In this document: piece by piece, positions 51,751-60,203 of the stretch
Layout: each line of letters begins with the position of its first letter
Position numbering within the stretch: the stretch's first letter is position 1
Assembly: GCF_900111235.1 (NCBI RefSeq)
Contig: NZ_FOJI01000015.1
Span: 37,007-101,006 of the forward strand
From: [Clostridium] fimetarium
GTDB taxonomy: Bacteria > Bacillota > Clostridia > Lachnospirales > Lachnospiraceae
Length of the DNA stretch: 64,000 nucleotides
Direction: 5' to 3'
The notes under the pieces: model-generated
Seen by the model: the letters and a program-made list of their open reading frames with translations, nothing else
Database searches by the model: none
Told to the model about the DNA's origin: nothing
Position numbers and translations under genes: made by a program

Positions 51751-51915
51751 ATGACAATAAAAATGATAATAGGAATTCTAGTAGGTGGATTTTTAGGTTT
51801 TCTTTATTATAAAAAAGTTGGCTGTCCTGATGGCACATGCCCTATCACATCAAACCGTTATATTTCAACAATCTATGGAGCATTTCTTGGACTTTTGGTA
51901 AGCAATCTTATATAA
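51751..51915 (+). CDS. DUF6132-like small membrane protein, 54 residues
   Basis: ATG at 51751 behind GGAGG (51737-51741), TAA at 51913-51915. The product starts MTIKMIIGILVGGFLGFLYY (membrane segment), then has a two-Cys segment KVGCPDGTCPITSNRYISTI and a second membrane segment (YGAFLGLLVSNLI). This matches what I recall of DUF6132, a small family often next to rhodaneses and sulfur-transport genes. The CxxxxC pair could handle sulfane sulfur or metal (inference). It is followed by a Crp/Fnr gene and has the shared palindrome in its promoter. Confidence 0.8.
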   Translation: MTIKMIIGILVGGFLGFLYYKKVGCPDGTCPITSNRYISTIYGAFLGLLVSNLI

Positions 51916-52003
51916 AATATGAAATGGGTTTGTCCAATTTCTTCTAAATTAGCTGGAATTATGGTGTTATTACTTACTAATAAAAACCATTGAAAGTATA
52001 TCT

Positions 52004-52061
52004 AAATTATTACAAGAACAAAGTAATATTATCGCACATTACTTTGTTCTTGTAATAATTT
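52004..52061. terminator. Perfect 24-bp inverted repeat before the Crp/Fnr gene
   Basis: Arms 52004-52027 and 52038-52061 are perfectly complementary around a 10-base loop; each contains TTACAAGAACAAAGTAA or its complement. It is followed by TTTT and could end the DUF6132 transcript. Its right arm also reaches a poor -35 (TTGTTC, 52044-52049) of the Crp/Fnr gene, whose -10 is TATAAT at 52065-52070. It may therefore be terminator, operator or both. Confidence 0.7.
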
Positions 52062-52064
52062 TAG

Positions 52065-52070
52065 TATAAT
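52065..52070 (+). promoter_or_regulatory. -10 box of the Crp/Fnr gene
   Basis: TATAAT lies 22 bp upstream of the ATG at 52093. The spacing to the nearest -35-like TTGTTC is only 15 bp, so the -35 is uncertain. The start codon follows GGAGG (52083-52087). Confidence 0.5.
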
Positions 52071-52092
52071 AAGACAAAAATCGGAGGATTAT

Positions 52093-52767
52093 ATGTTAGA
52101 AAAAGAGGAATTAACATTTGTTGAATCACGCCTAAGCTTCTGGGGGAAATTAAGTGATGCAGAAAAAAATATTTTAGAAAATAATATCTCAAAAGTTACT
52201 TATAGCAAGGGTTCAAACATTCACAGTGCTGATAGTAAATGCTTGGGTGTTCTTCTTGTACAACATGGTGCATTACGCGTCTACATTTTGTCAGAGGATG
52301 GTCGTGAAGTAACATTATATCGACTTTCATCTGGTGACATTTGCGTTCTATCTGCGTCCTGCATTTTAAATAGCATTACCTTTGATGTACACATTGATGC
52401 CGAAGATGATACAGAGGCTTTTCTGTTAAACATTAGTGCTTTTAGCAAACTTAGCAATCAAAATGTCTATGTTGAAAATTTTTCATATAAAAATACTGTC
52501 GAAAGATTTTCTGATGTTATGTGGGCAATGGAACAAATTTTATTTATGCGATTCGATAAAAGACTAGCTATATTTCTGTTAGATGAAATGGCTAAGACAA
52601 ACTCATCTAAAATCAGTCTTACACAGGAACAGATTGCAAAGTACATTGGAAGTGCCCGCGAAGTTGTTTCTCGTATGTTAAAGATATTCCAATCACAAGG
52701 AATTCTCGAGCAATCCAGAGGGCTAATTCATGTTATTGATAAGGAAAAATTAAAAGAACTTTTATAA
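52093..52767 (+). CDS. Crp/Fnr family transcriptional regulator
   Basis: The 224-residue protein has a cyclic-nucleotide-type effector domain (about 20-125), a dimer helix and a C-terminal helix-turn-helix (LTQEQIAKYIGSAREVVSRMLKIFQ, about 175-200). The N-terminal cysteine cluster of true Fnr is absent. Three cysteines lie in the effector domain: Cys50 (DSKCLGVLL) and the pair Cys84/Cys90 in SGDICVLSASCILNSI, which could sense thiols or persulfide (inference). Neighbours are a DUF6132 gene and CoA-disulfide reductase-rhodanese and rhodanese genes. Its likely targets are the three TGTGA-N5-TCACA promoters in the window. Confidence 0.92.
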   Translation: MLEKEELTFVESRLSFWGKLSDAEKNILENNISKVTYSKGSNIHSADSKCLGVLLVQHGALRVYILSEDGREVTLYRLSSGDICVLSASCILNSITFDVHIDAEDDTEAFLLNISAFSKLSNQNVYVENFSYKNTVERFSDVMWAMEQILFMRFDKRLAIFLLDEMAKTNSSKISLTQEQIAKYIGSAREVVSRMLKIFQSQGILEQSRGLIHVIDKEKLKELL

Positions 52768-52812
52768 GTTATCCTTCTGTATTGGTTTATTTTATGCAGC
52801 TATATTGTTGTA

Positions 52813-54513
52813 TTATCTAAAATTATATTCCGTTACAATGCGTTCTCTTTGAAGTCTCAAGTCATTATAGTATTCATAAAAAGATAATCCTAAAAAGCTT
52901 CCAGCTATATTATAAACATTATGAAATCCTAAATTTTGTAGTACTAAAACTGCATTGTAGCTTCTTTGACCTGTTCTGCAATGAATATATACTGGCTTGT
53001 CCTTTGGAATTTCGTTTATTCTTTCCCTTAGTTCACTTAACGGTATATTCGTTGCTCCCTTTATATGTCCACCTGCAAACTCACCTTGTTCTCTAACGTC
53101 TACTATAAAACGATTGCTTTCTACAAGTTCTCTAACCTTATCAACGTTCACTTGCTTAAATTCTTTATTCAAAAGATTGGTACCCACATATCCGGCATAA
53201 TTCACAATATCTTTTGCAGTTGAAAACTGCGGTGCATAGCATAATTCCACATCTTTTAAATCTTCTAATGTTCCTCCGAATTTTATGGTTGTAGCAATTA
53301 CATCAATTCTTTTAGTAACATCACCTTTGCCAATTGCTTGCGCACCTAAAATTTTTCCTGTTGGGACTTCAAATAATAATTTAAAATGCATCGGTGCTGC
53401 ACCTGGCATAATCCCTACCTTATCAGTGAGTATTACTCGAACGACATCATAGTTGACTTTTAAATCAAGTAATTTAATTATTGATTCATTTAAACCTGTA
53501 GCTGCGCCATTATAATCAAAGACTTCAATTGCTGATGAACCGATATAACCTTTATTTAAAGTACTTTTATTGTTAATATGATCGGCTACTGCTCTTGCCT
53601 CTTTTTGTGCTGGACCTGCTAACGATAATTTGGTCATTGTATGAGTTAATGCATGATACACTTCTATGGCATCGCCAACTGCGTAGACATCAGGATCATT
53701 TGTCTGGTAATTTTTATCTACCTTAATTGCTCCGGTTACACCTATTTCAATTCCAGAATCTTTTGCAAGTCTCGTTTCTGGTGATACACCTATTGCCATA
53801 ACAACTACATTAGCGTCTACTTTTCTGCCCGAAGATAGAATCACTTTATTTTCTTCAAATTTAATAACTGTATCTTCAAGAATCAAATCTATCCCTTTAT
53901 CAACAATCTCTTTATGAAATATTTGAACCATATCATAGTCATAAGGCCTAAGTACTTGGTCAGTACCTTCTATCAAAGTAACATTATATTCAGCTTTTCT
54001 TAGATTTTCAGCAACCTCAACTCCTATAAATCCACCACCAATTACAGCAATATCTTTTAGCTTGATTTGCTTTACGAATTTGTTGAGTTTATCTATATCT
54101 ACCACATTTCTTATGGTAAACACCTTAACATTTTCCATTCCAGGGATATTGGGCACAATTGGTGATGCACCCGGTGACAATATAAGTTTGTCATAAGTTT
54201 CTGTGTAATTTTGACCAGATAAAATATTTTTTACAATTACAGATTTATTTTTTCTATCTATGGCTATTACTTCATTATTGACTCTTGCATCAATATTATA
54301 TTGCTTTAAAAATAATTCTGGATTCATTAAAACCAAATCCTCGGCTTCCTTTATTATCCCACTTAAGTGGTAAGGAAGTGAACAATTTGAAAATGAGACA
54401 TGAGGCCCTTTTTCAAACATAATAATTTGATCTTCTTCACTATTTCTTCTAAGTCTTGCTGCAGCTGATGCGCCGCCGGCAACTCCTCCGATAATTAATA
54501 TCTTTCGTATCAT
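52813..54513 (-). CDS. CoA-disulfide reductase fused to rhodanese
   Basis: The 566-residue flavoprotein has an FAD/NAD(P) pyridine nucleotide-disulfide oxidoreductase part (about 1-450: KILIIGGVAGGASAAARLRR, the active Cys44 in SFSNCSLPYHLSG, IAVIGGGFIGVEVAENLR, VYAVGDAIEV) and a C-terminal rhodanese domain (about 460-555) with active Cys512 in HCRTGQRS. This is the CoADR-RHD type, which reduces CoA-disulfide, CoA-persulfide or polysulfide. The start is the ATG at 54513 behind AAGGAGGAG. It lies 105 bp after the small rhodanese gene and is probably co-transcribed with it. Confidence 0.93.
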   Translation of the reverse strand: MIRKILIIGGVAGGASAAARLRRNSEEDQIIMFEKGPHVSFSNCSLPYHLSGIIKEAEDLVLMNPELFLKQYNIDARVNNEVIAIDRKNKSVIVKNILSGQNYTETYDKLILSPGASPIVPNIPGMENVKVFTIRNVVDIDKLNKFVKQIKLKDIAVIGGGFIGVEVAENLRKAEYNVTLIEGTDQVLRPYDYDMVQIFHKEIVDKGIDLILEDTVIKFEENKVILSSGRKVDANVVVMAIGVSPETRLAKDSGIEIGVTGAIKVDKNYQTNDPDVYAVGDAIEVYHALTHTMTKLSLAGPAQKEARAVADHINNKSTLNKGYIGSSAIEVFDYNGAATGLNESIIKLLDLKVNYDVVRVILTDKVGIMPGAAPMHFKLLFEVPTGKILGAQAIGKGDVTKRIDVIATTIKFGGTLEDLKDVELCYAPQFSTAKDIVNYAGYVGTNLLNKEFKQVNVDKVRELVESNRFIVDVREQGEFAGGHIKGATNIPLSELRERINEIPKDKPVYIHCRTGQRSYNAVLVLQNLGFHNVYNIAGSFLGLSFYEYYNDLRLQRERIVTEYNFR

Positions 54514-54548
54514 GATTTGACTCCTCCTTAATTTAATTAATTCTATAA

Positions 54549-54622
54549 TTTCTATTTCTTATTTTCTAATTTTTTTCTATTTTCTATTTCTTATTTTCTA
54601 ATTTCTATTTCTTATTTTCTAA
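54549..54622. repeat. TTTCTATTTCTTATTTTCTAA repeat, three copies
   Basis: The 21-bp unit (named here in two parts: TTTCTATTTC and TTATTTTCTAA) occurs at 54549-54569, 54581-54601 and 54602-54622; the last two are directly adjacent. The array overlaps the stop codon of the rhodanese gene and fills the gap to the CoA-disulfide reductase gene. Confidence 0.85.
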
Positions 54623-54939
54623 TTTCTTTTTGTGCCTACATATGATCCCATACCACCAGAAACATTTACAACATCAAATCCTTGTTTTGAAAGTTCTGCG
54701 CAAGCACTTCCGCTTCTTCCGCCGGATTGGCACATAATATAGTATGTCTTCTCTTTTGTTAAATATTTGTTAGGCTCCATTAAAAGATTACCCATTGGAA
54801 TGTTTATAGCACCCACTATGCTTCCACTGTTAAATTCATATATTTCTCTAATATCAATCAACTCAACTTTACCAATCAAACTAGCCATATCATTCACATT
54901 AATAACTTTAGCCTCATTTTTGTTTAATAATTCAATCAT
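54619..54939 (-). CDS. Rhodanese-like sulfurtransferase
   Basis: The 106-residue single-domain rhodanese has LIDIREIYEFNSGSIVGAIN and the active loop MCQSGGRSGSAC with Cys70, plus a second Cys80. It moves sulfane sulfur between thiols in the cytoplasm. It is the first gene of a unit with the CoA-disulfide reductase-rhodanese. Its promoter at 54996-55036 carries the TGTGA-N5-TCACA palindrome. Confidence 0.92.
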   Translation of the reverse strand: MIELLNKNEAKVINVNDMASLIGKVELIDIREIYEFNSGSIVGAINIPMGNLLMEPNKYLTKEKTYYIMCQSGGRSGSACAELSKQGFDVVNVSGGMGSYVGTKRN

Positions 54940-54995
54940 ATTAATCTTCCTCCTAAATTCACAAGTGATATAATTCTTCTTGCTTTTATATTTTA

Positions 54996-55036
54996 ATTAT
55001 ATCATCTTGTCTACAGTTATCTGTGACTGAATCACA
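54996..55036 (-). promoter_or_regulatory. Rhodanese promoter with Crp/Fnr-like site
   Basis: The palindrome TGTGACTGAATCACA (55022-55036) is followed on the minus strand by ACAGAT at the -35 position and, 17 bp on, by TATAAT (55001-54996). The site centre (55029) is 28 bp from the -10, near -40, as at the thioredoxin promoter. Confidence 0.7.
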
Positions 55037-55167
55037 TATGATATTGATTGGAGATTAATCCATGGATATGAATGATATGAATGATAGGAATCAGTACTAG
55101 TCCCATTTATATTGAATCTATTGGCATATATAATATACATACTCTAAAGATATACATATTTTTTACG

Positions 55168-55324
55168 CAAAAAAGACATTCATGGGGGACATGAATGTCT
55201 TTTCTGCAGTAACCATGAGGGGAGTCAGGTTACTTTGTACAACAACATCTACAGGGGATGTAGATGCTTTGAGGGGATTAAATAATTAATAAGGGGTTTT
55301 GAAAATACCTCTAAGGTATTTCAT
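55168..55324 (-). ncRNA. Candidate small RNA with three UCCCC-loop hairpins
   Basis: A predicted transcript of about 157 nt runs from 55324 to 55168. In order on the minus strand it holds: hairpin AAATACCT-TAG-AGGTATTT (55321-55303); an AU-rich stretch with two free CCCC tracts (55296-55293 and 55276-55273); hairpin CATCTACA-TCCCC-TGTAGATG (55266-55246); hairpin AGTAACC/GGTTACT (55234-55208) whose inner loop shows CTCCCC; and the terminal hairpin AAAAGACATTCATG with loop TCCCC (55203-55171) followed by a T-run. There is no open frame of note. UCCC loops resemble the C-rich regions by which Firmicute small RNAs such as RsaE bind ribosome sites (family knowledge; homology not tested). The plus strand would show GGGGA loops and is the less likely sense. 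Confidence 0.6.
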
Positions 55325-55330
55325 ATTCAT

Positions 55331-55359
55331 AATATATCACAATCTGATATATTACGCAA
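55331..55359 (-). promoter_or_regulatory. Promoter and overlapping palindrome of the candidate RNA
   Basis: On the minus strand TTGCGT (55359-55354), 17 bp, TATATT (55336-55331), with an extended -10 (TGATATATT, 55339-55331). A palindrome with 9-bp arms, AATATATCA (55331-55339) and TGATATATT (55345-55353), covers the -10 and spacer, a place for a repressor. The remaining gap 55360-55561 shows nothing further to me. Confidence 0.55.
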
Positions 55360-55561
55360 TGGTATTTTAAACCATTTAATGAAAATTTTAGAATTTACAG
55401 GTTTTATTAATAAATATGGGATATTTCTGAATATTTTGTAATGAATCAACATGGTAACAAGCCTTTTTCAACGTAAAATGTTCTATTATTTAGTTAGAAT
55501 AATCGAAGAATTCTTCATTTTAGTGAGACTGATATATTAGTATAGCATTTATAATATCAAA

Positions 55562-55594
55562 AGGCACTCCAGTTCAATTCGAACTAGAATGCCT
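55562..55594 (-). terminator. Terminator after metA
   Basis: The arms 55562-55575 and 55581-55594 pair over 14 bp when the minus-strand RNA is read with G-U pairs, and TTTT follows. That G-U pairing works only on this strand supports the direction. Confidence 0.75.
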
Positions 55595-55628
55595 ATTTAT
55601 CCTATCATATTTACAAAAATCATTCATT

Positions 55629-56561
55629 CTATATATTATAATCTTCTCCATCACTATCCAACTCATATGGAGTGATCTGATAAACGTAATAATTTAGCCA
55701 ATTCGTATACAAGTTATTCGCATGGCTTCTCCAAGATAAGTTAGGTTTTTGCATTACATCATCATTTGGATAGTAATTAACTGGAATTGATGGATTGATT
55801 CCTTTTTCTAGATCTCTTTTATATTCTAGGTCTAGCGTAAGTCTATCATATTCGGGATGACCAAGCACAAATATATGCTTACCTTCATCAGCTAATACAA
55901 TATATACACCGGACTCTTCCGACTCTGCTAATATTGTAAGTTTTTCATTTGCCTCTATATCTTTTTTTGATACCCCTGTATATCTAGAGTTTGGCGCGAA
56001 GAATATATCATCAAAGCCTCTCATTAAAGGAACTTTGCGTTCTAATACAGTATGATTATATATTCCTGACAATTTTTCCTTCAACATTTCTTTTCTGACA
56101 CCATAATGATAATATAATCCTGCTTGGGCTCCCCAGCATATATGTAGTGTTGAAGTACAATGTGTATTTGACCATTCCATTATTTCAGATATTTCATTCC
56201 AATAATTAACGTCCTCAAATTCAAGTTGTTCCACTGGCGCCCCTGTAATTATCATTCCATCAAATTTCTGCTTTTTAATTTCAGAAAATGTATTATAGAA
56301 CTTAAGTAAGTGGGATGCGGACGTATTTTTAGATACATGTGTTTCCATTTGCATAAATGTGATGTCTATCTGTAACGGAGTGTTAGACATTGCTCTAAGT
56401 AATTGTAATTCAGTATCTTGCTTTAAAGGCATCAAATTCAAAATCAAAATCTGAAGCGGTCTGATTTGCTGTTCAAGTGCCCTATTCTCGTCCATTACGA
56501 ATATATTTTCATCTTCAAGTTTTGCCTTTGCGGGCAAATCGCTCATTATTTTAATTGGCAT
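55629..56561 (-). CDS. metA: Homoserine O-acetyltransferase (MetA family)
   Basis: The 310-residue enzyme activates homoserine for methionine synthesis. Catalytic residues are Cys142 (HICWGAQAG), His235 and Glu237 (LGHPEYD). Residue 111 is Glu ([13 protein letters not shown]); in this family Glu111 goes with acetyl-CoA and Gly with succinyl-CoA, so it should be an acetyltransferase despite the common name succinyltransferase. The start is the ATG at 56561. No SAM riboswitch or T-box precedes it; it follows ligA by 60 bp and is probably in its operon. Confidence 0.95.
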   Translation of the reverse strand: MPIKIMSDLPAKAKLEDENIFVMDENRALEQQIRPLQILILNLMPLKQDTELQLLRAMSNTPLQIDITFMQMETHVSKNTSASHLLKFYNTFSEIKKQKFDGMIITGAPVEQLEFEDVNYWNEISEIMEWSNTHCTSTLHICWGAQAGLYYHYGVRKEMLKEKLSGIYNHTVLERKVPLMRGFDDIFFAPNSRYTGVSKKDIEANEKLTILAESEESGVYIVLADEGKHIFVLGHPEYDRLTLDLEYKRDLEKGINPSIPVNYYPNDDVMQKPNLSWRSHANNLYTNWLNYYVYQITPYELDSDGEDYNI

Positions 56562-56621
56562 ATTAGAACACCAGCCTTTCTCTAAATTTACATACACGAT
56601 TTGTGGTTATTAAAATTAATA

Positions 56622-58592
56622 TTACAACAAATCTTCTCTTTCTGCAAGTTTTAAGAATTCTTCCTCTGTGATAACCGGAACACCTAATTTTGCAGCCGAC
56701 TTATTTTTGGAGGATGCTGACATACTATCATTGTTAATTAAATAATCTGTTTTACCGGTTACTGAACCTGTAGTTTTTCCACCTAAACTCTCAATAAAGT
56801 CTTTTAATAGATTTCTATTTTCAAAATGTTCTACAGAACCCGTAATTACAAATGTTTTGCCGTCTAATATATTGTTTTCCTGTGATGTTTCCTCAATCGC
56901 AATATCTAATTCTTTCAGTAAATCATTAAAAAGGCTTTTGTTGTCTGCATTTTCAAAATAAGAGACAAATGTATCGGCAATAACATCACCAATCCCACCA
57001 ATTTCTTGAAGCTCCTCACGGTTGATATTGATTATCTTATCGATATCATTGCCAAGTTGTCTGCATATCATTTTCGCATTGGATAATCCTATATTTCCGA
57101 TTCCTAGGCCATAGATCAATTTCGCTAGAGTTGTTTTTCTTGAAATTTCAATTGAATTGATTAAATTCTCGTAAGATTTTTCTCCAAAACCCTCCATAGT
57201 AACAATCAAATCTTTGTATTGTTCTAAATGATATAAATCTGTGAATTTCTTGATCATACCATGTTGAATAAATTTTTCTAGTGTAGCTTCAGATAAACCA
57301 TCCATATTCATTGCATCTCTTGCCGCAAAATGTTCGAAACTTTTAATATGTTTTGCCTGACACAAGGGATTCGTACAATATAGTGATTTCACTCCATTTT
57401 GCTGCTTAATTAAAGCCTCAAATTGACAAGCCGGGCATAATTTAGGAATATCCTTTACCCCACTTTTCGTGAGGTTTTCAGCTATCTGGGGGATTATCAT
57501 ATTGGCTTTGTACACAACGATAGTATCACCACAACCAAGTTCTAACGCCTCCATAATACTGATATTATGGATGCTTGCGCGGCTTACCTGTGTACCTTCC
57601 AAATCGACTGGTTCAAATATTGCAATCGGGTTAATAAGGCCTGTTCTTGATGGGCTCCACTCTATTTCTAGAAGCGTTGTTTCTTTTGTTTCATCAGTCC
57701 ATTTAAAAGCGATTGAATTACGCGGAAATTTGGCAGTTCTTCCAAGAGAATCTCCGTATTCAATATCATCATATAAAATAACTAAGCCGTCTGATGGGAA
57801 ATCATTTGATCCAATGGTTTCTTCAAACCATTGAACTGCATCTCGTAAATTTTCGTTATTAACCATCTTGTATTCAACGGTTGAAAAGCCTTGCTGTTTT
57901 AACCAATCTAACTGTTTTTTTCGAGAATTTTCAAAGTCAATTCCATCGGCTTTCACCAATGAAAATGCGAATAAATTTACATTACGTTGTGCAGTAATTC
58001 TATTGTTTAATTGTCTTACGGAACCACTACAAAGATTTCGTGGATTTTTGTACTTCGCATCTGCCTCTGGAATTAACTCATTAATCTTAGCAAAATCTGA
58101 ATAGGTAATGACTGCTTCTCCTCTAATAATAAGCTGCCCTTTATAAGGAATTGTGACTGGGATGTTTTTAAATACTTTTGCATTATTTGTAATTACTTCC
58201 CCAATTTCTCCATTCCCTCTTGTAACTGCCTTTTGCAGTATTCCATTATCGTATGTGATAACTACGGTTAGTCCATCCAATTTCCAAGAAAGCAATCCGG
58301 TCTGAGCTCCTAACCAACTTACAAGGACATCGACGTCTTTTGTTTTATCAAGACTAAGCATTGGTTTTTCATGTTTTTCTTTTGGTAATTCACTTACCAC
58401 TTCATAACCCACATTAACTGTTGGACTATTCGATAAAATGCAGCCAGTTTCCTTCTCTAAACTAACAAGTTCATCATATAAACTATCATATTCAAAATTA
58501 GTCATAATCTCTTGACTCTCTGCATAATAAGTTTTACCAGCTTTATTTAATAATTCTACCAATTCTTTGATTCTTGAAATACTACCGTCCAT
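56622..58592 (-). CDS. ligA: NAD-dependent DNA ligase LigA
   Basis: The 656-residue ligase has the Ia/adenylation domain with the nucleotide-accepting Lys104 (SWKLDGLTV), the OB fold, a four-Cys zinc finger (CPAC...CTNPLCQAKH), helix-hairpin-helix repeats (EGFGEKSYENLINSIE, IGGIGDVIADTF) and a C-terminal BRCT domain (LDGKTFVITGSVEHFENRNL). It seals nicks in replication and repair. It is slightly shorter than the common 670 residues and the adenylation region is somewhat divergent, so a second, canonical ligase elsewhere in the genome is possible. Confidence 0.93.
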   Translation of the reverse strand: MDGSISRIKELVELLNKAGKTYYAESQEIMTNFEYDSLYDELVSLEKETGCILSNSPTVNVGYEVVSELPKEKHEKPMLSLDKTKDVDVLVSWLGAQTGLLSWKLDGLTVVITYDNGILQKAVTRGNGEIGEVITNNAKVFKNIPVTIPYKGQLIIRGEAVITYSDFAKINELIPEADAKYKNPRNLCSGSVRQLNNRITAQRNVNLFAFSLVKADGIDFENSRKKQLDWLKQQGFSTVEYKMVNNENLRDAVQWFEETIGSNDFPSDGLVILYDDIEYGDSLGRTAKFPRNSIAFKWTDETKETTLLEIEWSPSRTGLINPIAIFEPVDLEGTQVSRASIHNISIMEALELGCGDTIVVYKANMIIPQIAENLTKSGVKDIPKLCPACQFEALIKQQNGVKSLYCTNPLCQAKHIKSFEHFAARDAMNMDGLSEATLEKFIQHGMIKKFTDLYHLEQYKDLIVTMEGFGEKSYENLINSIEISRKTTLAKLIYGLGIGNIGLSNAKMICRQLGNDIDKIININREELQEIGGIGDVIADTFVSYFENADNKSLFNDLLKELDIAIEETSQENNILDGKTFVITGSVEHFENRNLLKDFIESLGGKTTGSVTGKTDYLINNDSMSASSKNKSAAKLGVPVITEEEFLKLAEREDLL

Positions 58593-58740
58593 ATCGCACC
58601 AATTTTTCTATATATTTTGCTATTTCTGCTTGTCCAATTATCACATACTAATTTATCTATATTTTTCAATTCCCAATCATGATACACTACAAACCATCTA
58701 ATATTCTTCAATTCAAATCGCCATATTCTTCAATCTCCAA

Positions 58741-59448
58741 TTACAACATACTGCAAAGTATCCTATATTCTTCATCCGAAACTTTTCTATATTGTCCTAA
58801 CGGAATTCCTGCTAATTTGATATTCATAATACGAATTCTTTCCAATCTTGTAACCTTATATCCAAGACTTTCTGACATTCTTCTGATTTGCCTATTAAGA
58901 CCCTGCGTAAGGATGATTCTAAATGAAAACTTGCCTTCCTTTTTCACGAAGCACTGGTCTGTTTTTCTGTCTAACGCTTCTAAATAAATTCCATTACTCA
59001 TTTTATGAATAAATTCTTCTGTAACAGACTTATCAACCTCTACCACATATTCTTTTTCATGACCATTTACAGATTTTAATATCTTGTTCATAATATCTCC
59101 GTCATTTGTCATTAAAATCAAGCCCTGGGAGTCTTTATCCAATCTTCCAACGGGATATATTCTCTTTTCATAACCAATATAATCAACTATATTGTTCTTT
59201 CCTTGCTTATCCGTTGTTGTGCAAACCACGCCAACCGGCTTATTGAATGCAAGAAGGATTAATTCTTCCTCTTTGGTAACGGTTGTTCCATTGACTTTAA
59301 TTACCTGTCCGTCTGTCACTTTACTTCCAGTTATAGCCGATTTCCCATCTATCATTACCTTACCTGCTTCAATAAGCCTGTCTGCTTCACGTCTTGAACA
59401 CACCCCAGCTTCACTTAAATATTTATTAATTCGAACTTCCATATGCAT
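58741..59448 (-). CDS. Pseudouridine synthase, RluF type
   Basis: The 235-residue protein has an N-terminal S4 RNA-binding domain (RINKYLSEAGVCSRREADRL) and the catalytic Asp in GRLDKDSQGLILMTNDGD, with LTQGLNRQIRRMSESLGYKV at the end. This matches RluF, which modifies 23S rRNA near 2604. The start at 59448 gives MHMEVRIN; an internal Met two codons on is possible. Gap to ligA (149 bp) holds a degenerate ATTCTTCAATTC repeat. Confidence 0.9.
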   Translation of the reverse strand: MHMEVRINKYLSEAGVCSRREADRLIEAGKVMIDGKSAITGSKVTDGQVIKVNGTTVTKEEELILLAFNKPVGVVCTTTDKQGKNNIVDYIGYEKRIYPVGRLDKDSQGLILMTNDGDIMNKILKSVNGHEKEYVVEVDKSVTEEFIHKMSNGIYLEALDRKTDQCFVKKEGKFSFRIILTQGLNRQIRRMSESLGYKVTRLERIRIMNIKLAGIPLGQYRKVSDEEYRILCSML

Positions 59449-59488
59449 TCTTTTCCTTACTATCTATATTAACGAATTTTTCACTCAT

Positions 59489-60181
59489 TTATTGCTGAAG
59501 ATTCTTAACAAATTCAGCCAATTGTTCATCATTTTTAAGTGCGGCGTCATATTCATTCGCTACAAACTGCTCTAATCCCTTAATCGTATTATTCTCATAC
59601 ATCAATTGATTATAAGCAGATACTTCATCGCTGACTGCTTTGTTCGTTATATAAACATTACCACTTAAATCCGTACACACATAAAAATAATCCAAATAAG
59701 ATGTCACAGTTAAAATATTCTTATACTTTACTTGATACAAAACAACTACAATATAGGTTCCTTCAATTAATCCTGTCATAGTATAACAGTCTAATCCCTG
59801 ATATGATTCAATATATTGCGAATTGATTATACGCTTTAACGGATCAATATTTTCAACGCTATCTGTATATTTACTAAGTTTTGTGCCATCATTAGACATC
59901 AAAGCATCATAATACCTTCCAACTAACTGATTGATAATTGGATAACTATTCTTAGAAAATGTTTTCACTGAAATTATTGCACTTCCCGTTTCACCAAGTG
60001 CAGTCTCAATAACGTCTGATTCAGCATTTCGAATTACAACTTCTCCAGTAGAATAAGTTGTTTTACTATTCACTGGTAACAATGCTATTATGATAACCAC
60101 CACAGCAATTAAAATGAGCATATAAGATACATATTTAAATATATTATACTTTTTAAATATCTCTTCAAGTCTATATTTCAA
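59489..60181 (-). CDS. Membrane-anchored protein of unknown function, NTF2-like
   Basis: The protein of about 230 residues has a basic N-terminus, one membrane segment (YVSYMLILIAVVVIIIALLPV, about 18-38) and an outside domain whose YPIINQLVGRYYDALMSNDG opening recalls NTF2/SnoaL-like cone folds. I do not recognise the family. The frame reaches 60232, but a promoter lies inside that stretch, so the start is probably the TTG at 60181, with GGCGG seven bases upstream; a GTG at 60187 is the alternative. It is the first gene of a likely operon with rluF, ligA and metA. Confidence 0.6.
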   Translation of the reverse strand: MKYRLEEIFKKYNIFKYVSYMLILIAVVVIIIALLPVNSKTTYSTGEVVIRNAESDVIETALGETGSAIISVKTFSKNSYPIINQLVGRYYDALMSNDGTKLSKYTDSVENIDPLKRIINSQYIESYQGLDCYTMTGLIEGTYIVVVLYQVKYKNILTVTSYLDYFYVCTDLSGNVYITNKAVSDEVSAYNQLMYENNTIKGLEQFVANEYDAALKNDEQLAEFVKNLQQ

Positions 60182-60203
60182 CGTCACACCGCCTTTGATT
60201 ATA

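Noticed and set aside
55168..55330. CRISPR-like array
   Set aside because: The repeated GGGGA/UCCCC loops sit in different stems with no constant repeat and spacer length; it is a set of RNA hairpins, not an array.
56562..56621. SAM riboswitch or T-box before metA
   Set aside because: The gap to ligA is only 60 bp and holds no such structure.
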